From contig CM066740.1 in assembly GCA_033961575.1 (NCBI GenBank), positions 88,643,117 to 88,707,116 of the forward strand: a stretch of 64,000 bases of DNA. The letters run 5' to 3'. The stretch is from Aselliscus stoliczkanus (Eukaryota > Chordata > Mammalia > Chiroptera > Hipposideridae). The notes under the pieces are model-generated. The model saw nothing but the letters and a program-made list of their open reading frames with translations, was not told the origin of the DNA and made no database searches. Every line of letters begins with the position of its first letter. The first letter of the stretch is position 1. A program made the position numbers and the translations under genes. Below, piece after piece: positions 12,844-23,700 of this stretch.

Positions 12844-12950
12844 TGACTGGTTAGCTCAGTTGGTTAGAGCTTGGTGCCGATAACACCAAAGTTGCCCGTT
12901 CAATCCCTGCATGGGCCACTGTGAGCTGCGACCTCCCTAAAAGAGTCAAC
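12844..12950 (+). mobile_element. tRNA-Ile-derived SINE relic
   Basis: The text 'ggttagctcagttggttag' is an intact Pol III A-box region of tRNA-Ile, and 'cgttcaatccctgc' is a slightly decayed B box. The anticodon position reads GAT. The tail 'atgggccactgtgagctgcg' continues past the tRNA part, as in bat SINEs I remember. The acceptor-stem halves no longer pair well, so it is a SINE and not a working tRNA gene. Confidence 0.75.
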
Positions 12951-13794
12951 TATGCCGTTGTAGCATGAAAGCAATGTGTAACCAGTGACCATGGCTGTTC
13001 CCCAAGAGTTTGGAAGCAACAGAAATTACTATAGCCTGGCATTCCTGACACATTGTCTGATTCTTAGGACAGGCATATAAAAAAAGTCTGAGACGGACTG
13101 GGAGGGGTGGATTATAGAAGCTCTAATTCCATATTTATATATTTATGTTTGACTGTTAAAGCACGTGCTCGTTTTGAATTCAGGAAGAAAGATAAATAAA
13201 ATTAATGATAAATGAAAGTAATTACCAGAATGAATTTTGATCCAGTTCCCACAGGGCTTATTTGCTTAAGTGAGAGCTGTCTACATCTCCTCTCCCCATC
13301 CAACAGGAAGAAAGAAAAGATCTTAAAGTGAGATGTAATTAAGGGAAAGATCACAGGCTTTTCCCACTCTGCCAAACAGAGGGGGAAAGCCATAATTTTC
13401 TCAGTGTCTCCTCCATAGTCAGAGTGCTCATTTTGTGGAATCTTGCCTCTCCCAAGCACTGGGTGGAGAAAACAACCATTGTCTCCCCAAGGTGAGAAAC
13501 AAGACAAACTTTTTGCCTAGTAGAAGAACAGTCAACATGACAGACAAAGCGTAATTGAAACTCATTAACTAGTTTTTCAAAGACAGCCTTCAATAAATTT
13601 GCCCTCCATTACATTTTGCTGATTTTAATTAATTATTGGCAATTTTGCCTGCCACCAACTTACTAAAAAGAGAAGCATGTGCTGAACAAACTTACCAAAA
13701 TTAACGTTGCTAATATGTCTTATTACCTGGTCTTGGATACATACTAGTTGATCCCTGTATCTGTTTGACCCATCTTCTATAAAAGGCTCAACCC

Positions 13795-13985
13795 GGGGAC
13801 CTAGCCCAGTCTTCCCCTATGTTCCAATAAAAATAAAGTTTTATTGGAACATAGTCACAAGCATTCATACATGAATTGTCTGTGGTTGCTTTCACACTGC
13901 AACAGCAGAGTTAAATAGTTGAGACAGAGGTCACGTGGCTCAGAAAGCCTAAAATATTTACTTCCTGACTCTACAAAAACAGTTC
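13795..13985 (+). repeat. Ancient DNA-transposon-like repeat with a hairpin at its 5' side
   Basis: From 13,833 the text follows the common mammalian repeat 'ataaagttttattggaacat', 'gtctgtggttgctttcacac', 'cagcagagttaaatagttga', 'aaagcctaaaatatttact'. A related fragment lies at 54,665-54,755. I recognise the family but not its formal name. Upstream of the canonical start is an inverted copy of its first bases (see the inverted repeat at 13,817). Confidence 0.6.
13817..13854. repeat. Perfect inverted repeat, 16-bp arms, 6-bp loop
   Basis: The left arm ctatgttccaataaaa at 13,817-13,832 is the exact reverse complement of the right arm ttttattggaacatag at 13,839-13,854. The loop is ataaag. It can form a hairpin or cruciform. 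Confidence 0.95.
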
Positions 13986-14547
13986 TAGATGAATGGGAAA
14001 CACATTCTTAGTTTGGTTATTTTTTTTTGTCTCTCACCACTAAATCTAATCCCAATATATCAGGTATGCCCATCTGTAACATAAAATGTAGCTTAAGCTA
14101 AAAAGGTTTTTAAATTTTATTTTCCTTGAACAAAAACACATGTATCTACAGTCAAATAAAAAAAGAGACATTATTAGAGCCTCTAAAGTAATTCCAAATA
14201 AGTGACCTCCAGACCATTCAGTAAAAACATCATTATGGAAGGAGGTATGTGTTCTTTGCTTGTACCTAAAGCTTAAGCTTTATAAGCTATAATTTCTCAG
14301 TTTATCATCCTCATCCTTAATTGGATGAGGACAGGATGTCATGTCTTGTAATTATAATAATTATTAAACAAAGTTTCGAGGCCTTAAGTAATTGAGAATA
14401 TCAAATTCCAAATGAATGCTTTCCTAATGTAGCATCATTAATGAATAGGCATTTGTGTTATGTGTGGGGATGGTGAGATCAGGGACATATTGGTTATCAT
14501 TCAACTTTTCCCTCCTGCTGTTATTTTTGATTTTTAATTTTTTTAAT

Positions 14548-14573
14548 TTTTTTTTTTTTTTTTTTTTTTTTTT
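14548..14573. repeat. Poly(T) tract
   Basis: An uninterrupted T-run follows an AT-rich lead. It is probably the tail of an unrecognised antisense retroelement. Confidence 0.6.
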
Positions 14574-14999
14574 GCCTTCATTGTTGAGTGGTAAAACTGT
14601 TCCATAGCAAGAGACAGGAAAACTGTGCCTGGTTGACACAGCAGGGATGGGGCACATGTTTTAACAAAATGCCTTTTTATTAATTTAATTAGCACCTGGA
14701 ATTACAGGCTGGTGATGCAAGACCTAGGAGCACAAGCATGGAGTCCCCAAAACCTTCCTTTCTCCACAGCAAACATCTCCCTAGGGCTCATTCTCCTCCA
14801 TCTCCCCTCCAGTGTAAAGTCACCTTGTCATGTATATCTTTAGTCACCCATTGTCCTGACCACTCTCTCTCCTGGATTAAAAAGGTGGAAATATAAGCCT
14901 TTCTAGAAACATGGCAATTTATCCAAATAATGTGTTTCTCTTTGATGAGAAAATGTTTGAGAATTTGAGAATACTCAGTAATATATATGTTTAAAGTAG

Positions 15000-15110
15000 A
15001 ATCACAGAACTTAGGAGAGTGGAAGATGCTATTAAAATCACTTGGCCTCAGCTCTTCTAGCTCTCTCTCTGGAAAAGGAAACTGAGGCCCAGAAAAATGA
15101 GGTATTTTGT
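15000..15110. repeat. Ancient dispersed repeat, same class as 8,080-8,240
   Basis: It contains 'agaatcacagaacttaggag' and 'aaaggaaactgaggcccaga', the same module order as at 8,080-8,240. The family name was not assigned. Confidence 0.4.
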
Positions 15111-17715
15111 GCAAATCCTTGACTTCTAATCCAGGAAGCAGGACACTGAGCTTGCCTAAGTTTGTATAATAGATGCTCACACCACAGAGATGTTCCCCAA
15201 AGAGCGTGGACTTCCTCCTTTTCTAGAACTGGACAGAGTTAGGATGGCCAAAGCATGGTCCCATAAAATGGACTTTGGGTTGCACAGACTTACTCTTCAA
15301 AGATCGGCTACCTTTGGGCAATCCGAAAGGTCTGTAAATTGAGTGATTTTGCTAACACAGAAATTTGAATCGTGTGTGTGCTCTGCCAGGAAAATGTCTT
15401 AGAGAGAGCTTACACTTACTGCAAGCAACCATCCATCATCGCACATGGCTTTGCAATTCTCTTCTTGCACATGAGTACTCAGTAACAACCCTAAAGTGAT
15501 TTTTTTAGAATTATTTGTATTGTGGGAAATTGCTCTTTAGTGTAAAGTGATGGAACATTAGTTGAAACTGACCCAGGCCAAAAATAGGGGGGAAACGATG
15601 GATTCTTGTAACTGAAAAATCTAGGATGTAATTGTTTCAGACAGGGCTAGATTTCGTTGTTAAATAGCATCACAAAGGATCTGTCTCCATCTTTCCCCTT
15701 TGCTTTCTGCTGTGTTGCCTTCCTTCTGGGCCAATCTCTCTGTTTGTGATGACAAAGAGGCTATCAGGACCTATGTCCTACGAACTGGCTACTTGGAGCA
15801 TGTCTCCACTCCTGGGGTTGGAGCATGTGGTCAGACTACTCGAGCCATGTGAACTGAGATAGGTATGGCAGGGGGAGCACCCACTGGTAAATATTTAGCT
15901 CTGGGGGTGGCGGGTCGAGTCCTCATTTGTAGTGTCTGCCAATTTCCATGGTGTAAATACTCTCACCACAGCAGATTTCAAGCTACCAATGTGGTCCCTA
16001 AACAAGGAGTTGGGAAAAGATGTGCAGAAGCACCGATTATATAACATTTCTACCATACAGAAAAAACAAATGTAAGTAACCTCAAGACCAATTATTTTAC
16101 TACAATAATAAAATGTAGTAAAATAATTAGGAAGTGACAAGTTTTGAGCATTACATTTGTATTCAATAGAATTTAATCATAAGTTTGTAGAATTTAATGT
16201 TAAATAATGACTGTGTATGACAATGGGCTGGCCAAACGCCTGAAATTTTAACAATTAGCTCTTGGGAGCTGGTATGAGCCAGTTCTAACACACTGATGGC
16301 AAATTTCCCCAAAGGAGAAGGTTTCTGTTATCCGAATAAGGAAGAATGGATGCTGAATAGGCAAAAATAGATGTTTTTTTGCAAATGAGAGCTCAGATTT
16401 CAAATGAAAGTTGAAAATGGGCTTTATCGTATCTTGAGGATATGCAAAATAAAATGTTTAATTTTTTTGCCAGAAACGTAAATCTTGGAGAATTAGGCAG
16501 ACACAAAGATCTTGTGTGTGTTGGTGTATCCCTCCTAATATCAAGAGGTCTTGAGTTCTGCTGCAGCCACAGTCAGAAGGGTTGGTGGTTTGGTACAAGC
16601 CAGTTCCAGGAGGAACATACCTAAGACCCCGAAGATTTACAGAGATGGGGGTGAGCTGGAAAAAGAGCTTCTCAGCATATGCTCCCCACTTTATCCTCCA
16701 TAGAAGTCGATATTAATAACTGAAATTAAATGCAAGCAAGTCTTTTGTGACAGAAGCCTGTACTGTCATTTTTTTAAGCAACTGAAGTTATATTTCCATC
16801 CACACGACTAGCATCCTCTAGAAAGCCTGTTCTCCCTAACCCAGGGTGCATTGATCTCTACCTCTCTGAACGTCGGTGACATTTAATTGTGACACAGTTT
16901 GCAGTATGATTATATACTCTCTTGCTTGTCGTAAACATATTTGTGGGAGAAAGCTTTCTCCTGCGAAACATATTATTGCCGACATAATATTTCCTTTTGA
17001 TCCCCAACAATGCTGAGCCTAGTATTAAACCTATAGAACGTGTTTAATAAAAGTGTCTCGATACGAGAGGGTAACAAATTACTATCTACTAAAAGATCCA
17101 GGACTGAGACAGTAGACACCAAATGACTTACCTTTAGAAGGCGAAGTAATGTATCTGGTAGAGAATCGAGACAATTATATCCCTTAATCATCTTAATTGT
17201 TCATCCTACATATTTTTAAAAAGTCATTGAATCTCAAATTCTATAATCATAGTGTCTTCTCCGCCTTCCTCAACAGCTGTTCCTCAGCCACTACCCCACC
17301 CCTCACTAAAAACGCTTCTTGAATTGATGCTGTTCAGCTCCTGGCTGGAATTTTCTGGTTTAAGTTAGATTTATACCACATATCTGAAGCCCTCTCCGTT
17401 TTCTTTTCATTTCTCAGTGTTGTTGGGCCAGCTGCCTTCAAACAGATGGAAATTTGGCCCCTTTTTAAGGCTACATCTGTTATGGAACCTGCTGGCATCG
17501 TTTCTTCCCACTTCATGTTGAATCCCATGCGTTTTTGCCTTTGAGCTGCTCTAGTCACACTTAAAATTATACCTAAATTTAATTGTAATTCCAAACACAA
17601 TCTCTCAGAGCAGCAAATAAAAACAAGTTGTTAGAAGTTTGCAAGTCTCTGATATGGCAATAATTTGAAGGAATAGAAAAATGATGTAAATGTGGAATTT
17701 AAGAAAGAGTATGTC

Positions 17716-17822
17716 GGGCCGGCCGAGTGGCGCAGTGGTTCAGCGCTGGCTTGGGAGGCCAGCGGCCCCGGTTTGGGTCCCACATGTGAGGGCCAGTGAC
17801 ACTGCCCTCAAAAAAAAAAAAA
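17716..17822 (+). mobile_element. tRNA-headed SINE, short form
   Basis: It starts GGGCCGGCCGAGTGGCGCAG, where the A-box region still has the AGTGG form, and ends GCCAGTGACACTGCCCTC plus an A-tail. Flanks 'aagaaagagtatgtc' (17,701-17,715) and 'aagaaagcgtatgtc' (17,823-17,837) are a 15-bp target duplication with one mismatch. Confidence 0.9.
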
Positions 17823-18724
17823 AAGAAAGCGTATGTCAAACTCACACATGTTGCTAAATACACACACACACACAAGAAGGAAACACAATATGATTACATT
17901 TCCCTGATATCCCAAGGATGTGCAGAATGTGAGTTTGCATAGCTGACTTTCCAAAAACGGTGGGACTGTGTCTTTAAGAATCAAAACTTTGAAATCATAA
18001 TCATCCTCATTTGACTACTTTGTAAGCTATGTTACAAAGATTATAAATATAATTTAATTCCATTTCTTAATTACTTGCCGCCATCCTCATGAACATTCTT
18101 CATTGCTCTGTGCCATTGGGACAGTAACACCCTAAGACAAAAATAAGTCTTATTCATTTCCATTCAAAACCACAAACATTTGTGCGTTTGCCCTCTCTGT
18201 GGCAGACATGATGCCACAGTCTAAGAATAGAGACAAATGAAACCCGGGTCCTGTATCCCTGGTTGCTCATTTTCACTGAAGGACCATGTGCACCCAAGAG
18301 ATGGACAATGAGTGATCACAGACAACTGGCCTTGGAGGTGAACAGAACCAGATCATGAAGGAGTCTGAACTTGACCCTGAATTATTTTACACCGGCGCTT
18401 ACCTGGGCAGATTCCGAGGTTCACCCTAAAGGCAACATGAAGATGGACAAAGTAGACTCCAAACTGGAAACGATGAGACAAGTTGGGAGAGGTTTTACTT
18501 AAGTCCAAACAAGAAATGATGCCAACCTGAGCTAAGGCAGTAACAGATTCAGGAGGTAAAAAACCAGCAGGACCTGAGGTCTCTCTTAATGGTAGAGTTA
18601 AGAAGGAAGAGGAAACTGTGATGATTTCCAAGTCTCCTGTTATGACAACCAGGTAGATGATAGCATTAGCCAAAATGGGAAATTTAGAAAGAACAGGCTC
18701 GAGAGGAAAGATACTGAGTTCGGT

Positions 18725-19740
18725 TTTTCAGCCATTTATTCCACAAATATTTATTGGCCACTTAGTATGTACCAGTCACTGGAGCTGGCAGTGTGGGTAC
18801 GATGGTAAACAAAAGGAGACATGATTCTGCCCTCTTGGAACTTACAAAAGAGGATTAACTGAGTCATCCCATAGATATATTTGTAAACATCAACTGTGAT
18901 GATTGGAAGAAAGTGGAAGAGCATGGTGCTATGAGGGCTTATCACTGGGGGGTTTTACCTCTTCAGGGAGATCAGGGCAGCTTCCTGAGAACTCCATGTT
19001 AGGGCAGAGCTAGGAAGGTATGAGTAGGAGTTAAGGAAAGGAGGGAAGAAGACGTTCACAGAAGCGACAGAAGGTCCAGAGGCTCCATGGTGGGAGCATG
19101 ATATTTTCAAAGAACTCAGGGAAGTGGCATGGGGAAGAGCAGGGTGGGCAGGAGATAACAGCCGGGAGAGTGAGCAGATGCTAGACCATAGAAGGCACTG
19201 GAAGCAGGCCTGATGGTCAGCCAGTCTGCACCAATATGGCCTGGCTGTCATGAGTAATATACGTCTGTACCAGTTGATACTGCTACACTGAGCCCCCCTG
19301 GTGTTCTCTCCACCAATCCAGCTGCCTGGCCCCTTTTGTGGGCTTCCCATGGTCTAGTAGCCACAAGACTAATTAATATCTGGCACAGTTGGGCAGAGAG
19401 TGCAGGTTTTTTAAATGCTGCTCTAAGATGCTGGTATCTGTTCTGAGGGGTCTGTACCTGTGCAATATTGATTGTTAAATATTTTGACTATTTTAAATAT
19501 GATCCCTGTTTATGGGTCATGTCAGGAGTCCAGGGTTTCTTCCAAGAATAACGAAGTGCATTTGAAGAAGGTGACACGACCAGATGCATGTTTTGAAAAT
19601 ACCATTCCAAGTTCAAGGGGAAGAACAACAGGGGAGGGGCCAAAGTGAAGGCAGATGGACCAGTTTGTAGGCTGTTGTTCTCCTGCCTTCTGTGAGGATG
19701 GTGTTTGTGGTAAAGATGGAGAGAAACAAACAGGGTCAAG
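18725..19740 (-). repeat. L2 LINE, antisense fragments
   Basis: The text 'ccacaaatatttattggcca', 'cttagtatgtaccagtcact' and 'tgccctcttggaacttacaa' is the reverse complement of the L2 3' end. It continues upstream into L2 body up to about 19,270 and again at about 19,500-19,740 ('gtgacacgaccagatgcatg'). The stretch between is unassigned. Ends are approximate. Confidence 0.6.
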
Positions 19741-19744
19741 AGAT

Positions 19745-19965
19745 AGTTAGAGAAGAAATCCTAATCAAAATCCCAGCAGGCTTTCTTATTGTAACCAACA
19801 AACTGAATTTAATGTTTTTAAGGAAATACAAAAGATCTTGAATAGCCAAAATGATTTTTATAAAGAAGAACAAAGTTGAAGGACTTACAGTTGCTGACTG
19901 CAAGTCTTACTAGTATAAAGGTACAGCCATGAATTCAGTGTTGTACTGGCATATGGAGAAACATG
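19745..19965 (+). repeat. L1 ORF2 fragment, sense
   Basis: The text 'atcaaaatcccagcaggctt', 'agaagaacaaagttgaagga' and 'gttgtactggcatatggaga' follows the late part of L1 ORF2. It is broken off at about 19,965 by an antisense L1 block. It continues in sense at about 20,598. Confidence 0.75.
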
Positions 19966-20597
19966 CTATTGTAAATGGAATGGTTTCCTTAATGTCCTTT
20001 TTGGTTTGTTCACTGCTAGTGTATAGAAATACAGTTGATTTTTGTGTGTTGATTTTGCATCCTTAAACTTTGTTGAATTCACTTATTAGCTCCAAAAATA
20101 TTTTTGTGAATTCCCTAGGGCTGCTCTGTATAAGATCATGTCATCTTCCTATAAGATGGTTTTGCTTCTTCCTTTCCAATTTGGATGCTTTTATTTCTTT
20201 TTCTGGCCTGATTGCTCTGACTAGAACTTCCAGTGCTATGTTGAATAGAAGTGGTGAGAGTGGGCACCCTTGTCTTATTCCTGATCTTGGGAGAAAAGCT
20301 TTCAGTCTTTCACCATTGAGTAGGAAGTTAGCTGTGAACGTTTTATATTTGGCCTTTATCACATGGAGGAAGTTCCTGTCTGTTTCTATTTCTATTATTG
20401 GATGGTGGTTGTTGTTGTTTTTTATCATGAAAGGGTATTAGATTCTGTCAAATGCTTTTTCTACATCATGTGTAGATGATGCGATGATGTAAATAAGATG
20501 ATTGTGTGGTCTTCCCCTTCATTCTATTCACGTGGTGTATTGATTGATTTTCATATGTTGACCTACTCTGGAATGCCTGGGATAAACCCCACTCACC
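19966..20597 (-). repeat. L1 ORF2 reverse-transcriptase fragment, antisense
   Basis: Minus-strand translation of 20,141-20,428 contains SGIRQGCPLSPLLFNIALEV, the L1 reverse-transcriptase block, and upstream frames hold the GFIP and fingers region. It lies between two sense pieces of a later ORF2 segment. It lacks both ends, carries stops and frameshifts, and is inactive. Confidence 0.85.
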
Positions 20598-20720
20598 AAC
20601 TGATCTTTGACAATTCCACGAGGAACGGACGATTGTGCAACAAATGGTGCTTACCAAGTTTTCTATCTATGAGGAATAAAAATAAAAACTTTGGCCTTAA
20701 CCTCAAACCATATTAAAAAA
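20598..20720 (+). repeat. L1 ORF2 fragment, sense, continuation
   Basis: The text 'ctgatctttgacaattcc' then 'caacaaatggtgcttacc' then 'aacctcaaaccatatt' is the L1 ORF2 segment that should closely follow the piece ending at 19,965. Confidence 0.65.
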
Positions 20721-20788
20721 TATCTCATATTTTCTATGGGTCAGGAATTTGGGAGTGGCTTAGCTGAGCGGTTCTGGCTTAGGGTCTT

Positions 20789-20805
20789 GTGTGTGTGTGT
20801 GTGTG

Positions 20806-20847
<42 letters not shown>
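20789..20847. repeat. (TG)n microsatellite
   Basis: About 58 bp of TG units carry a single C interruption near 20,811. Confidence 0.95.
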
Positions 20848-20848
<1 letters not shown>

Positions 20849-21619
20849 TTGGTCAGGAGGTCACCTGGGGCTGCAGTCATCTGGGGCTCCAGCGTGGAGC
20901 TGGAGGGCACACTTACATAGCTATCAGCAAGAGGCCTCAGTTTCTCACACATGGATTTCTCCTCACAACTGAACTTTCTGCCTATTAGGTGTGTATAAGT
21001 TTTGTAAACTTTATGTAAAATATAAGTTTTGAAAACTTTAAACCCAAACTAAAGTTGCCTCAGAAACCCAGAAATTCTTGAGAAATACTTTCTGTAACAA
21101 TTTCTCTTGCATTCTTCTCTGATATCTATTTCAGTCACCAGGTTCTAAAAATTACTTGCTGAAGCCTGATTTCACATCATTCTTTTCTTACAATAATTAT
21201 TCCATACTCAAATGTTTGGGCTAAAAACACATTTCATTTCATCTTCTTTCACGTGCATGGATCCATAACTATTTCATCTTGCTAAACAGCAAGATATCCT
21301 AATTAAATAATGTGAACACAGCAGTTTTTCTTCTACAATATTTCCATTATATTTAACATACTTTTCTTTGTCTTTAAAATAAAGTTGAGAATCATTAGTT
21401 TACTTGTTATTGGAAATGTATCTGTTAAGATGTTTGGCTGGGGGAGGCGGGCAGCCATTTTAGATAAAAATACCTGGGCCCAGTGTTATGCTTGGGTAAT
21501 TTGTTCTGTGGCATGATTTCAAAAGAAATCTCCGCTGTTCCTATGTTTGAAATTTACTCAGCAGGAGTCACAGTCTTTCATTCCACAGTTTGACTTAAGG
21601 TAAAATGAAAATGATTACG

Positions 21620-21850
21620 ATTTATTTGGACCATAGTGAACAAACGTGTCATATGCCTTATCCCATTTGATCAGCACATCAAAGCTGTGAACCGTTATTA
21701 TCACATTCATTCTCCTTTTCAGGCACAATGGGTAAAGCAACTTGACCAAGATGGCCCGTGTTACGTTGACTATCGCTCAACTAGTAAATAGTAGTAGCCA
21801 AACTTAAACTCTGGGCTTTTTATTCCAAGATCCTGGATCTTTCCATGGTA
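21620..21850 (-). repeat. MIR SINE, antisense
   Basis: It contains 'aagcaacttgaccaagatgg', 'ctcaactagtaaatagtagt' and 'gccaaacttaaactctgggc', the reverse complement of the MIR core. Confidence 0.65.
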
Positions 21851-21929
21851 ACAGGCTGACTTCATTCATACCGACATATAAGTCACAGCTGTCACTGCTG
21901 CGTAGATGACCAAGAGAGACTACATATCA

Positions 21930-22600
21930 CAGGGACTCTGACAGATAAGGCTAGTGGCTGACCAGGTGTGGTAGTGTGTGTCTCCTCAGCAGACAGAAGC
22001 CACATGGGAGGTTAAAGAGGGGAGCTGAATATAAAGAATGATTCCTTGTGATGAAAGGGAGACTATAAGATAGACGGAAACTCTTTTTGGGTGAGGGAGA
22101 ATACCCTAGGAAGGACACACTCAGAAGGGATTCAGATCTCACTGGAGAAGGTGTTGGTTCCACCCACGGGGTAGCAGGGTTCTCTGGTGGCCAGGCTGGC
22201 CCTGGTCTGGAGTTGCTGGGCAAGCAGGTGGGAGAGTAGGGCACTGGTGGTCAGCAACCGATGGTATGGGCATGGAGTGAGAGTCTGGGAGCCTCCAGGA
22301 GGGCCGGAAGGCCTTGGGGTACAAGTTGTGGCGGGGCGGAAGGGGATGCTGTCCAGGGAGCTGCCGCTGAATGTGTGACCCTCGAGGCCACAGGCAGTTG
22401 TGTGCAGGCAGCAAGGGGAGGATACAGGCATAGGTGGGGGTACATGCAGAGGGAGTCCAGGTGCTGGCATGGGCTCAAGGCCATCAGAGTGTGTAGGAAC
22501 TTTAGTATCTGTGCCATGGGGCCTGCAGAAAGGTTATTTCCAGGCTGAGACTACAGGGACACAGACATCTGACTCTCAAAATGTGAAGAATTAATTCAGC
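21930..22600. other. GC-richer unassigned stretch with overlapping open frames
   Basis: Open frames of 88-112 codons overlap on both strands. None shows a domain or a good start context, and there is no splice architecture. The base composition is G-rich on top. I recognise neither a gene nor a repeat here. Confidence 0.4.
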
Positions 22601-22634
22601 AATAGTTTAACTCACATTTATAAAGCACTGACTC

Positions 22635-22740
22635 CTTCTTTCAACAAAAATTTATTGAACATCTACTGTGTGCCAGGTGTTGAGTGAGGTGCTAGTATTT
22701 TCAAGGCAATAGACCAAAGGTACTATAAAAAAGAAGATGT
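22635..22740 (-). repeat. L2 LINE 3' end, antisense
   Basis: The text 'caacaaaaatttattgaaca' then 'tctactgtgtgccaggtgtt' is the reverse complement of the L2 3' terminus. Confidence 0.7.
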
Positions 22741-22759
22741 GTGTCGGGCCTGTAAAGAA

Positions 22760-23330
22760 CCTGGAGTCTACATACGTAGATCAATGGAACAGAAAGAACC
22801 CAGGAATATGAGCACACAAATAGCTCAATGAACTTTTTTTTTTTCTTTTTTTTTTTTTTCTTTTGAGGGCAGTGTCACTGGCCCTCATAAGTGGGACCCG
22901 AACCGGGGCTGCTGGCGTCCCAAGCCAGCGCTTAACCGCGGCGCCACTCGGCCAGCCCTCAATGAACTTTTGACAACGAACTTTTGACAAAGTTACAAAA
23001 ATGATTCAATGGAGGAAAGATTACTCTTTCAAAAAATGGTGCTGGAGCAGTTGGATATGCTTAGGCAAAAACAAACAAACAAACAAACAAAAAACAAATT
23101 AAAAAAAACACAAAAAAAACTTGACCTCACACCTCATACAAGAATGAACTCAAAATGGATCCCAAAATTAAATGTAAAGCATAAAACTATAAAAATGTTT
23201 AGAAAAAATATAGGAGAAAATCTTCAGGACCCAGGTGAGGGTTTTTTGACTTGACACCCAAAGCATGATGCATAAGAGGAAAAGGTGATAAATTGAACAT
23301 CATCAAAATGAAAGCCAGTACTCTGTGGAA
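22760..23330 (+). repeat. L1 ORF2 3' portion, sense, split by a SINE
   Basis: L1 text runs 'agatcaatggaacagaaaga' before the SINE, and 'aaaaatggtgctggagcagt', 'acaagaatgaactcaaaatg', 'aaaatcttcaggacccaggt' after it. It is interrupted at 22,838-22,957 by a SINE and at 23,071-23,120 by an expanded AAAC/A-rich run. Stops are frequent; inactive. Confidence 0.8.
22838..22957 (-). mobile_element. tRNA-headed SINE, short form, inside L1
   Basis: The reverse-complemented short SINE has a long T-run at its left edge. The 14-bp duplication ctcaatgaactttt lies at 22,824-22,837 and 22,958-22,971. Just beyond, gaacttttgacaa is tandemly repeated (22,964-22,976 and 22,978-22,990). Confidence 0.9.
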
Positions 23331-23439
23331 GACCAGATGAAGAAGATAAGAAGGCAGGTGGCCTGGAGTCTAGGGCCACAGAAATACAAACAGCCAGAAC
23401 CGTGTCTATGGCAGAGGCCCAAGCAAAACACTATGAGAA

Positions 23440-23700
23440 TACAGAGAAGAACCCCATTAATTTCAGCCCAGAGAGTCTGGGAAGTCTGACAAGGTGATGA
23501 CTGAGCTGGGATTTGAAAGACAAGTTCCGACTGCAACAGGTGGTCCCAGGAGTAAGGACAGCATCCAAGGCAGAGTTAGCAAAACTTGGAGGAAGAAAAG
23601 GAAACAAATGTTTACACGGTGAGGAGCCCAATGCAGGTGATGGTGGATGCAAGGGGCAGAGAGGGAAGTGAGCCTGGGAAGGGGGGGTGGGGACGCGTTG
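23440..23700 (-). repeat. L2 LINE fragment, antisense
   Basis: It contains 'tgatgactgagctgggattt', 'gaaagacaag' and 'ggcagagttagcaaaactt', in the order of L2 antisense sequence. It is diverged, with approximate ends. Confidence 0.5.

Noticed and set aside
12844..12916. A tRNA-Ile gene
   Set aside because: The A and B boxes are recognisable, but the acceptor stem is mismatched and the element continues into a SINE body.
20141..20428. Protein-coding gene with a reverse-transcriptase motif
   Set aside because: It is an isolated piece of L1 ORF2 with no flanking intact ORF, promoter or tail.
22132..22548. Several overlapping 88-112-codon frames on both strands
   Set aside because: No domain, no coding-like bias that favours one frame, no flanking exon signals.
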